NCBI RefSeq assembly: GCF_900176275.1
Contig: NZ_FWXD01000027.1
Span: forward strand, 1-47,983
DNA from: Andreprevotia lacus DSM 23236
Lineage (GTDB): Bacteria; Pseudomonadota; Gammaproteobacteria; Burkholderiales; Chitinibacteraceae
Direction of reading: 5' to 3'
DNA: 47,983 bases
Shown here: piece by piece, positions 16,204 to 23,817 of the stretch
Layout of the letters: every line of letters starts with the position of its first letter
Numbering within the stretch: the stretch's first letter is position 1
Program-made: the position numbers and the translations under genes
Notes under the pieces: model-generated
The model's input: only the letters and a program-made list of their open reading frames with translations
Database searches by the model: none
What the model was told of the DNA's origin: nothing

Positions 16204-17506
16204 TACCAACTGTGCAGTGATCGCAGTCGATGGGTTGAGCAAGTCCTTCCCGGTGTTCGAGAAGCCACATCACCGTTTGCTGGAAGCATTGCTCCATACG
16301 CATGGCCGCTGGAGCCGCGAGTTTCATGCGCTGCGCGATGTCAGTTTTGAGGTCGGGCGCGGAGAAACCGTCGGGATTATCGGCCGCAACGGTTCCGGCA
16401 AGTCAACCTTGCTGCAGCTGATTTGTGGCACATTGACGCCGACGTCAGGCCGGGCCGAGGTCAAGGGACGCGTTGCGGCCTTGCTTGAGCTAGGGGCCGG
16501 CTTCAACCCGGAATTTACCGGCATCGAGAATATTTATCTCAATGCGGCCATTCTGGGTTTGCCGTCGGAAAAGGTAGGCGCGCGCCTGCCTGAGATACTG
16601 GCATTTGCCGATATTGGCGATTTCGTGCATCAACCAGTCAAGACCTATTCCAGCGGCATGTTTGTCCGGCTGGCCTTTGCGGTCATTGCCCATGTCGACG
16701 CAGATATCCTGGTGATCGATGAGGCGCTGGCGGTTGGTGACGCATTTTTCACCCAGAAGTGCATGCGGTTTTTGCGGCGCTTTCGGGAAAATGGCGGTAC
16801 TTTGCTGTTTGTCAGCCATGACAGCGGTGCCGTGACAACGTTGTGTGATCGCGCCATCTGGCTGGACAAGGGGCAGATCAGGGCGCAAGGCTCATCCAAA
16901 TGGGTGACAGAGCAGTATTTGCAAAGCAAATATGCGAGTGATGACCCCTCGCCGAACATTGGCTTGGAACTCGCCGCAGAGACAGCTGCCGATGATGAAT
17001 CGGCTGGTGGTCAGGGGGGCTTTACTGTCCCGGCCAGCGAACACGCGTTTGGCTCCGGCGAGGCGAAGATTGCACTGGCCAGGCTTGAAACCGAGCAAGG
17101 CCAGCCGCTGCTTGCGATTGTTGGCGGAGAGGATGTGGTGTTGCGTATCGAGGCAACAGCGCTGGCCCGACTGGCACGACCGATCTTGGGCTTTTACATC
17201 AAGAATCGTCTTGGCCAGGTGATCTTCGGCGAGAATTCGACGATCAGCCCGAACATGCTGGCGCGTGAAGTGGTTGCCGGGGAGTCTCTGGCGGCGGAGT
17301 TCCGGTTCCGGATGCCGCATCTGCTGGCGGGCGACTATGTGATTACGGCTGCCATTGCAGAAGGCGATCAGGATGAGCATCGCGTATTGCACTGGATACA
17401 CGACGCTGCGGTGTTTCAGTCGCAAAGCAAGGTGCTGCATGGCCTGCTGGCCTTGCCCACCAAGGTGGCTGTCTCGCGCGGCGCGGGTGCGGCAGGTGGT
17501 GAGTGA
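16193..17506 (+). CDS. wzt: ABC exporter ATPase with C-terminal glycan-binding extension (Wzt-like)
   Basis: 437 aa. The ATPase domain has Walker A GRNGSGKST (63-71), the Q-loop region, the C-loop YSSGMFVRLAFA (about 151-162), Walker B ILVIDEALAVGD (about 172-183) and an H-loop at FVSHD. A linker and a beta-sandwich domain of about 160 residues (from about 275) follow, as in Wzt proteins that recognise a modified non-reducing glycan end before export. ATG 16193 overlaps the permease by 11 bp. The presence of this domain implies that the exported chain carries a terminal cap, consistent with the methyltransferases on either side. Confidence 0.92.
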   Translation: MSFDTNCAVIAVDGLSKSFPVFEKPHHRLLEALLHTHGRWSREFHALRDVSFEVGRGETVGIIGRNGSGKSTLLQLICGTLTPTSGRAEVKGRVAALLELGAGFNPEFTGIENIYLNAAILGLPSEKVGARLPEILAFADIGDFVHQPVKTYSSGMFVRLAFAVIAHVDADILVIDEALAVGDAFFTQKCMRFLRRFRENGGTLLFVSHDSGAVTTLCDRAIWLDKGQIRAQGSSKWVTEQYLQSKYASDDPSPNIGLELAAETAADDESAGGQGGFTVPASEHAFGSGEAKIALARLETEQGQPLLAIVGGEDVVLRIEATALARLARPILGFYIKNRLGQVIFGENSTISPNMLAREVVAGESLAAEFRFRMPHLLAGDYVITAAIAEGDQDEHRVLHWIHDAAVFQSQSKVLHGLLALPTKVAVSRGAGAAGGE

Positions 17507-17520
17507 AGGAGGGGCAGGGA
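17507..17520 (+). promoter_or_regulatory. Shine-Dalgarno that decides the start of the coiled-coil methyltransferase
   Basis: AGGAGG at 17507-17512 lies directly after the wzt stop and 8 bp before GTG 17521. The competing GTG at 17503 overlaps the wzt stop and has no ribosome site, so 17521 is preferred. Confidence 0.7.
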
Positions 17521-19041
17521 GTGCTGGAAACGCATGTATATGAGCGTGAAGTCGTGGGCGAGGAGGGCGACTCGCTAAGCCACATCGTCGCCATGCTGAC
17601 CGAGCCCGGCGACGTGCTGGATGTCGGTACCGGCAGTGGCGCGCTTGGCCGCTATCTGCGTCAGCAAGATGGCCGATTGATTGACGGCTTGACCTATAAC
17701 CAGGCCGAGCTTGAGCGTGCCCAGCCATTCTATCGTCAGATATGGCTGGCAGACCTGACCCAGCCGCAGGCGCTGGATGTGCTGGGTGAGCGTCGCTACC
17801 GATACATTGTCTGCGCCGACGTGCTGGAGCATCTGGCAGATCCCGAAACGGTGCTGGCGGCACTGACCAAGCGATTGGCGGTGGATGGTGAGCTGGTGAT
17901 CTCCATCCCCAACATTGGATATGCCGGCGTGCTGGCCGAGCTGCTCGCAGGCGAATTCCTCTATCGCAACGAAGGGTTGCTGGACCGTACTCATCTGCGA
18001 TTCTTTACACGCAAATCGTTGTTGCGCTTGCTGGATGGGGCCGGGTTGGGTGCCACGCAATGGCACTCGGTCGTGCGGCCGCTGCCGTGGAGCGAATTTG
18101 CCCCCAAATACCTGGACCATTTGCCCCCGCAGGTGCAGCGCTATCTGTGCGCCCGCGAAGATGCCCATGCCTACCAGTTTATTGTAAAGGCGGCGCTTGG
18201 CGTCGATACGACGCTGCAAGAACGGCTGGCGCCACAGAATGCGCCACATTTTATGGCGCAGCTCTACTGGAGTACCGCAGCTGGCGATGCATCGTTTGCA
18301 GAGGCGGCGAGTGTCAGGGCATTCGGCATTGCCGGTTTGGGCCGGCAAACTTTGCGTTTTGAGCTGCCAGCCGGCCTGGCGCCATTGCAGGCGCTGCGCA
18401 TTGATCCGGCAGACCGGCCTGGGGCACTCGAGCTGTTTTCGGTGCGTTTGCGTGCACAAGATGGCACCGTGCTGTGGCAATGGCAGCCACGTGATGGCGG
18501 TATTGATGCATTGGGAGGCATGCAGCGCTTGCCAGCCACCCATGGAGAGCAAGCCGCATTCTTCGCAGTGTTTGACGAGGATCCCTGGCTGGTTCTGAAG
18601 CTCGGACAGCAAGTGGCTGCGGCGATGATAGAGATCGAATTGTCATGGCCGCAATTGCCGGAGGCGGAGGTGCTGGCGCAAGCGCAGCGCCTGTGCAATG
18701 CAGAGCTTGCTCGCCTCGGTGCTGAAAGCGCGCATTATCGCCAAAAGGGGGCGCATTATCGGCAGGTTGCTGCCTGGTATCGTCAGGAGGCGGCACGCAG
18801 CAGTGAGGAGGTCGTCCGCAATCGCGAGGAAGCGTCGGCTATGGCGGCGCAGTTGCGGCAGCAAATTGCGGCACAGTCTGAGTTTCTTGAGCACATGAAG
18901 GCGCAGAACGCCCGCGATCTGCAGTCGATGCAGGCATTGCAGGAAGAGCTTGCCCATGCCCGGGGCATGCTGCAAGGTGTGCGCGCCAGCAAGCTGTGGC
19001 GATTGGGGCGATGGCTGGGCCTCACGAAAATTTCACTCTGA
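17521..19041 (+). CDS. Methyltransferase-coiled-coil protein, candidate glycan chain terminator
   Basis: 506 aa in three parts. Residues 1-220: class I methyltransferase with motif I VLDVGTGSGALG (about 32-43), CADVLEHL (about 98-105) and ISIPNIGYAG. Residues about 235-375: a beta-rich domain seen in glycan-cluster proteins, with QALRIDPADRPG and VLWQWQPRDGG. Residues about 381-480: a charged, Ala/Glu/Arg-rich coiled coil with short repeats (AHYRQKGAHYRQ). It ends in a basic, Trp-containing amphipathic tail (SKLWRLGRWLG). A methyltransferase plus coiled coil plus membrane-binding tail beside a Wzt with a glycan-binding domain resembles WbdD, the O9a chain terminator and ruler. No kinase domain is visible. 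Function is inferred from this architecture. Confidence 0.75.
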   Translation: MLETHVYEREVVGEEGDSLSHIVAMLTEPGDVLDVGTGSGALGRYLRQQDGRLIDGLTYNQAELERAQPFYRQIWLADLTQPQALDVLGERRYRYIVCADVLEHLADPETVLAALTKRLAVDGELVISIPNIGYAGVLAELLAGEFLYRNEGLLDRTHLRFFTRKSLLRLLDGAGLGATQWHSVVRPLPWSEFAPKYLDHLPPQVQRYLCAREDAHAYQFIVKAALGVDTTLQERLAPQNAPHFMAQLYWSTAAGDASFAEAASVRAFGIAGLGRQTLRFELPAGLAPLQALRIDPADRPGALELFSVRLRAQDGTVLWQWQPRDGGIDALGGMQRLPATHGEQAAFFAVFDEDPWLVLKLGQQVAAAMIEIELSWPQLPEAEVLAQAQRLCNAELARLGAESAHYRQKGAHYRQVAAWYRQEAARSSEEVVRNREEASAMAAQLRQQIAAQSEFLEHMKAQNARDLQSMQALQEELAHARGMLQGVRASKLWRLGRWLGLTKISL

Positions 19042-19096
19042 TTTGTTAAATTGTCTTAAACAGTCGGGCCAGGCCCGTGTCTATTGGGATCGCAAC

Positions 19097-20272
19097 ATGG
19101 TTGTCTTTTTTACCAGCATTACCACCAATTACCTGCCCAAGGCACGCGTATTGGCCGAGTCCGTCAAGCATCATCATCCGGATGCGCATTTCATGCTGTT
19201 GCTGTCGGATACCCGACCAGACTGGCTGAATCTTGAACAAGAGCCCTTCGACAGTGTTGTCACCTCGGACCAGTTGGGGATTCCTGATTTCTCCCGCTGG
19301 GCTTTCATGCATTCCGTGGTTGAACTGTGTACGGCGGTAAAGGGGCCTGCTTTCCGCTGGCTCTTCGAGCAGGGCAAAGCTGACAAGGCCTTTTATCTCG
19401 ATCCGGACATGGTGGTTTTTTCACCGATGACGCCGCTGATCGACAAGCTGGACGAGGCAAGCGTGTTGCTGACCCCGCATCAGACCGAACCGGAACAAAC
19501 ACCTGGGGCCGTGATCGACAATGAAATCTGCAGCCTCAAGCACGGTGTGTTCAATCTGGGCTTCCTGGCTGTGCGCAACAGCCCGGAAGGCCGCCGTTTC
19601 TCCAACTGGTGGGCGGATCGTTTGCTGGATCACTGCTACGACGACATTCCTGGCGGCATTTTTACAGACCAGCGCTGGGTGGATCTGGCCCCTTGCCTGT
19701 TCAGCGATATTTTTGTCGTGCGTGATCCGGACTATAACGTGGCGACCTGGAATCTGACCCATCGTGAAGTTGCCGGCACACTGGAGTCGGGCCTGACCGT
19801 GAACGGCAATCCGCTGCGCCTCTATCATTTCTCGGGTTTTGACAGCGGAGCCCAGGCCGTCATGCTGAAGAAGTACGGTGGCGATAATGCCACGCTGTGG
19901 GCCATGCGCGACTGGTATATCGCCGAGTGCGAGAAGAAAGGCCAGAGCGAGCTTGGGCGCATTCCCTGTGTTTATGGCGTGTACGCCAATGGCGTCAAGG
20001 TCGAACAGCGGCAGCGGGTGCTTTACCGTACCCGCCAGGATCTGATCAATGCCTACCCGGACCCGTTCAACTGTGATGACCCGCAACGCAGCTACTATCA
20101 CTGGTATCAGGTCGCTGAAGCCCAAGATGATCTGGGCGAGGAAAACTCTGCCGAATTGCTGCGCAATGAGCTATACCGCCAGCGTGAAGCGTTGCGCTTG
20201 ATTCACAATTCCCGCTCCTGGAAGCTGGCACGCAAGCTGGGCTCGGTTGCCCGGGCGTTGCGTCTGGTCTGA
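19097..20272 (+). CDS. GT-A type glycosyltransferase
   Basis: 391 aa. It begins VVFFTSITTNYLPKARVLAESV, the nucleotide-sugar binding start of GT8-like GT-A transferases, and has the DxD-type motif YLDPDMVVF at about residues 100-108. The segments GVFNLGFLAVRN and FTDQRWVDLAP match acceptor and metal-site regions, and PLRLYHFSGFD lies towards the C-terminus. The tail HNSRSWKLARKLGSVARALRL is amphipathic and probably membrane-associating. ATG 19097 was chosen over an earlier frame that overlaps the preceding gene. There is a 55-bp gap to the methyltransferase and one base to the next gene. Sugar and linkage unknown. Confidence 0.82.
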   Translation: MVVFFTSITTNYLPKARVLAESVKHHHPDAHFMLLLSDTRPDWLNLEQEPFDSVVTSDQLGIPDFSRWAFMHSVVELCTAVKGPAFRWLFEQGKADKAFYLDPDMVVFSPMTPLIDKLDEASVLLTPHQTEPEQTPGAVIDNEICSLKHGVFNLGFLAVRNSPEGRRFSNWWADRLLDHCYDDIPGGIFTDQRWVDLAPCLFSDIFVVRDPDYNVATWNLTHREVAGTLESGLTVNGNPLRLYHFSGFDSGAQAVMLKKYGGDNATLWAMRDWYIAECEKKGQSELGRIPCVYGVYANGVKVEQRQRVLYRTRQDLINAYPDPFNCDDPQRSYYHWYQVAEAQDDLGEENSAELLRNELYRQREALRLIHNSRSWKLARKLGSVARALRLV

Positions 20273-20273
20273 G

Positions 20274-22442
20274 ATGGTCTGCGTCGTACTGTTTGCCGCC
20301 GATGATGCGGCGGCTACCCTGCGAACTCTACAGCAGGGTATGCAGCATGCCGTGCTGGACTGGCCGCTCCGCCTGATCTGCAGCGAGCGGCAGCACCTTG
20401 CCTTGTTGGCCATCCCTGAAGCCGCGGCGTTGTTTTCCCTGCCCGGGGTGGACGTGCTGACGGGTGAACAGGTGCTTGATGCTGCCAGTTTGGGCCAGTG
20501 GGGCGATATTGTCTGGCTGGATGCTGGCGTACATCTGCCGTTGGGGTGGGATGCCCGTTTGCAGGCGGCAGCACGGGCTGAGCCGGCGTGCGCCAGCATT
20601 TCGCCGCTTTGTAGCGGTTTCCCAATGTATGAGCCGCGCTTTGCCGCGCAGTTTGCCGGCACGGATCTCGCGATGAGAGATCGCCTTTGCGTCAACGAGA
20701 GCAGCGGCATGGTTGATGCAACCCCCACGTCGCTGCCGGTTTGTGCATACCTGCGCTCATCCTGCTTGCTTGGCGCCAAGGACACGCGAGATTTGCGTAC
20801 GACCGAGGCGCGCAGCGCGCTGGGGTGGGCCCTGTCCGCACAGGGCGCGTGCCATGGCCTCTGCGATTGGTTGCTGGTTGAATGGGGAGGCAAGGCAGTT
20901 CGCACCAATGTGCCGGAACACCTGCAGCCGCGCGTTAGTTCATATCTGCAGGCCAGTTCGTTGGCGCATCGCAGGTTCGGTACCTCAGCCTTGCCTGCCG
21001 GATTGATGGATGGCCGGCTGGTTCAGCTGCATGTCATGCACAGTTGGGGGGGCGGGCTTGAGCGGTGGGTGCAGGATTATTCGGCAGCATCGACCGGTCG
21101 GCAGAATCTGGTGCTCAAGTCCATCGGCAGCGTTGGCTTGTATGGTCAGCGTTTGGCGCTGTTTCTCGACATTTCGCATGCCGAACCCATTCAGGTGTGG
21201 GATTTTGCCGATGGTATCCGCGGTACTGCACATCACCATATCGAATATGCGCGTGCGCTGCGTGAAATCGTGGAAACCTATATGGTGGATGCGGTTGTAG
21301 TCTCATCGCTGATCGGGCATTCGCTGGACGTGCTGGCTACCGGCTTGCCCACATTGCACGTGCTGCACGAGTTTCATCCCTATTGTCCGGCGCTATATAT
21401 CCACTTCGGTTCAGTCTGCGGTAGCTGCAACGCGACGCGGCTAGCCCGTTGCCATCAGGAAAACCCGGTCAACCACCTGTTCCGCTCGATTCTGCCTGAG
21501 GAATGGCTGGCGCTGCGCGCGGCCTATTTCCAGCAGGTCAAGGAAAACAAGGTCAAGCTGGTTGCGCCGTCGCAGTCTGTGATCAACCACTATCAGCAGC
21601 TGGTGCCGGATTTTCATACGCTTGAGCCGGTGGTCATTACGCACGGGATGGCTTGGGAAAGCCAGCCGCCCAAGGCGCGTGAGCCTGGCCGGCGTTTGCG
21701 CCTGGTAGTGCTGGGTGCGTTGACCGAGCACAAGGGATTGCATCTCTTTGAGGGGGTGCTCGAGCAGGTCAAAGATAGCTGTGAATTCATTTTGCTGGGG
21801 TGTGGCGAAAGTGGCGCGCGTTTTGGCGGCCATCCTGCCGTGACCGTCATTCCTCGCTATGACCGCGACAAATTACCCGCGCTGCTGGCGGAGCTGGCGC
21901 CCGATGCAGGTGTGCTGATGAGCATATGGCCAGAGACCTTCAGCTACACGCTGAGCGAACTGTTGTGCGCAGGGATTCCTGCGGTGGCCCCCAGCCATGG
22001 CGCATACCCGGATCGGATTCGGGACGGCGAGAACGGGTTCCTGTGCACGCCTGTGGCTGAACACTTTGTCGCCGTACTGCACCGATTGCATGCAGACCGC
22101 TCCCTTCTGCTGCACGCCCGACAAGCGCTGGCGGGGCAGGCTCACCGCAGTTGTGCGGATATGGTGGCTGATTACGACCGCTTGCTGCCGGGCCGGCCAA
22201 TGCAGGGCGGCTTTTACCCACAAAGGCGTGCCTACTCGCTGGAAGGCATCTCGCTGGCCAGCCATGGATTCCCGTTGTCAATGAGGCAGGCGCTGTTCAA
22301 TGCGCATGGTTTCCTGCGGGGCAAGGTCGCCAATACCCCGCGCCTGCGCCGCTGGCAGCGTCGCCTGCTGGGGGGGAGCCTGGAGTTCACGATGCGTGTC
22401 ATCTACCGGGTCTGGCGCTTGGTCGGCAAGGAACGCTGGTGA
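20274..22442 (+). CDS. Two-domain glycosyltransferase (degenerate GT2-like N-terminus plus GT4)
   Basis: 722 aa. Residues 1-230 resemble a GT2 fold with WLDAGVHLPLGWDARL where a DxD is expected, so this half may be inactive. From about 250 (LHVMHSWGGGLERWVQD) a GT-B enzyme begins, with RLRLVVLGALTEHKGLHLF (about 472) and the GT4 donor-site motif PETFSYTLSELLCAGIPAVAP (near 553, with E as in EX7E). Four cysteines at about 370-393 (C-x10-C-x2-C-x7-C) suggest a small metal or disulfide loop. ATG 20274 lies one base after the previous stop. It probably extends the glycan exported by Wzm/Wzt. Confidence 0.8.
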   Translation: MVCVVLFAADDAAATLRTLQQGMQHAVLDWPLRLICSERQHLALLAIPEAAALFSLPGVDVLTGEQVLDAASLGQWGDIVWLDAGVHLPLGWDARLQAAARAEPACASISPLCSGFPMYEPRFAAQFAGTDLAMRDRLCVNESSGMVDATPTSLPVCAYLRSSCLLGAKDTRDLRTTEARSALGWALSAQGACHGLCDWLLVEWGGKAVRTNVPEHLQPRVSSYLQASSLAHRRFGTSALPAGLMDGRLVQLHVMHSWGGGLERWVQDYSAASTGRQNLVLKSIGSVGLYGQRLALFLDISHAEPIQVWDFADGIRGTAHHHIEYARALREIVETYMVDAVVVSSLIGHSLDVLATGLPTLHVLHEFHPYCPALYIHFGSVCGSCNATRLARCHQENPVNHLFRSILPEEWLALRAAYFQQVKENKVKLVAPSQSVINHYQQLVPDFHTLEPVVITHGMAWESQPPKAREPGRRLRLVVLGALTEHKGLHLFEGVLEQVKDSCEFILLGCGESGARFGGHPAVTVIPRYDRDKLPALLAELAPDAGVLMSIWPETFSYTLSELLCAGIPAVAPSHGAYPDRIRDGENGFLCTPVAEHFVAVLHRLHADRSLLLHARQALAGQAHRSCADMVADYDRLLPGRPMQGGFYPQRRAYSLEGISLASHGFPLSMRQALFNAHGFLRGKVANTPRLRRWQRRLLGGSLEFTMRVIYRVWRLVGKERW

Positions 22443-23722
22443 TGCAGGCGCTGCAGCTGATCGCTTTCCACCTGCCGCAGTTTCACCCGATTCCAGAAAA
22501 CGACGCGTGGTGGGGCAAAGGTTTTACCGAGTGGCGCAATGTCGTACGCGGCGAGCCCAACTTTGCCGGCCATTACCAGCCTCATCTGCCTGCCGATCTG
22601 GGTTTTTATGATCTGCGCCTGGAGCAGGCGCGTGCTGCGCAGGCAGAGCTGGCTGCACGCTACGGTGTAACCGGCTTCTGCTTTCATTATTACTGGTTTG
22701 ACGGTAAACGGCTGCTGGAGCAGCCGCTTGAGGCCATGCTGGCAGGTGGTGCGCCCGACTTCCCGTTCTGCCTCTGCTGGGCCAATGAGAACTGGACGCG
22801 GCGCTGGAATGGTGACGAGCGTAATGTACTGATCGCGCAGTCGCACTCGCCCGAGGACGACATTGCCATGATGCAGGACGTGGCACGGCATTTTGCCGAT
22901 CATCGCTACATCCGCTTCAATGGCCGTCCGGTACTGCTGGTCTATCGCATCGACATCCTGCCCGATCCAGCTGCAACGGTGCAGCGCTGGCGTGAGGTGT
23001 GCCGCGAGCTGGGCGTGGGCGACCCTTATCTGTGCGCGGTGCAGAGCTTCGGCATTGGCGACCCCACCGTGCACGGTTTTGATGCGGCAGTCGAGTTTCC
23101 GCCACACGGCATGATTGCCGCCGAATGGCCGGGCAAGCAGATGGATGCGGTGGATGATTTCACCGGGCGCATTTTCAGTTATCCGGATGCCGCGCGCTTT
23201 GCGCTGGAAAAACCGGCGGTGGACTATCCGCGTTTTCGTGGCGTGATGCCGAGTTGGGACAATACGGCCCGGCGCTTGCGCTACGGCCATTGCTATTACG
23301 GCAGCCATCCGCTGTTGTATCGGGCCTGGCTGGCGGAGGTCATTGAACAGGCACGGCAGAATGACAAGTTGCCGGTGCCGGCGGTGTTCATCAACGCCTG
23401 GAATGAATGGGCCGAAGGCTGTCATCTGGAGCCGGACCTGCGCTATGGCAGCGCATGGCTGGATGCGACCAAGGCTGCGCGTGAGCAGGGGCCGGCCCCG
23501 GCACCGTTGCTGGCTGCCATGCTGCATGGTCAGCAGCCGGATGCAGCATTGCCTGCCGATGCCGCATGGGCAGATTGCCGCCTGCACGCCGCGCAACAGG
23601 CAGTGCCTGCTGCCGGCCTGGCTGGCAGCTTCTACCTGCGTTTGCGTCTGTGGGTGAACCGGCACCAGCGTATCAAGCGTGCATTGATGCCCGTGGCGCG
23701 GGCGCTGCGCTGGGTGGAGTAG
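22442..23722 (+). CDS. WbsX family / GH99-like protein
   Basis: 426 aa. It starts with AFHLPQFHPIPENDAWWGKG and FTEWRNV, has CWANENWTRRWNG and ends its catalytic domain with INAWNEWAEGCHLEPD; these are signature motifs of the WbsX/GH99-like family found in O-antigen and capsule clusters. The fold is that of an endo-mannosidase, but cluster members are usually thought to act in glycan assembly or modification. The ATG overlaps the previous stop (TGATG). About 75 C-terminal residues follow the domain and end in a basic amphipathic tail (RIKRALMPVARALRWVE). Last gene of the operon, followed by a terminator. Confidence 0.88.
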   Translation: MQALQLIAFHLPQFHPIPENDAWWGKGFTEWRNVVRGEPNFAGHYQPHLPADLGFYDLRLEQARAAQAELAARYGVTGFCFHYYWFDGKRLLEQPLEAMLAGGAPDFPFCLCWANENWTRRWNGDERNVLIAQSHSPEDDIAMMQDVARHFADHRYIRFNGRPVLLVYRIDILPDPAATVQRWREVCRELGVGDPYLCAVQSFGIGDPTVHGFDAAVEFPPHGMIAAEWPGKQMDAVDDFTGRIFSYPDAARFALEKPAVDYPRFRGVMPSWDNTARRLRYGHCYYGSHPLLYRAWLAEVIEQARQNDKLPVPAVFINAWNEWAEGCHLEPDLRYGSAWLDATKAAREQGPAPAPLLAAMLHGQQPDAALPADAAWADCRLHAAQQAVPAAGLAGSFYLRLRLWVNRHQRIKRALMPVARALRWVE

Positions 23723-23770
23723 CAGCGGCCAGGCGATAGCCTGCTTGGGTAGCCCTGCGTTACTTGATGG

Positions 23771-23803
23771 AAAAAACGCTCGCGTATGGCGAGCGTTTTT
23801 TTT
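23771..23803. terminator. Bidirectional terminator between the glycan operon and the protease gene
   Basis: A 7-bp GC-rich core stem (23777-23783 with 23789-23795), extended by A/T pairing, has a 5-nt loop, six A residues to its left and eight T residues to its right (23796-23803). It can stop both the rightward glycan operon and the leftward gene's opposing transcript. Confidence 0.88.
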
Positions 23804-23817
23804 GGTGCGCAGGCTGC

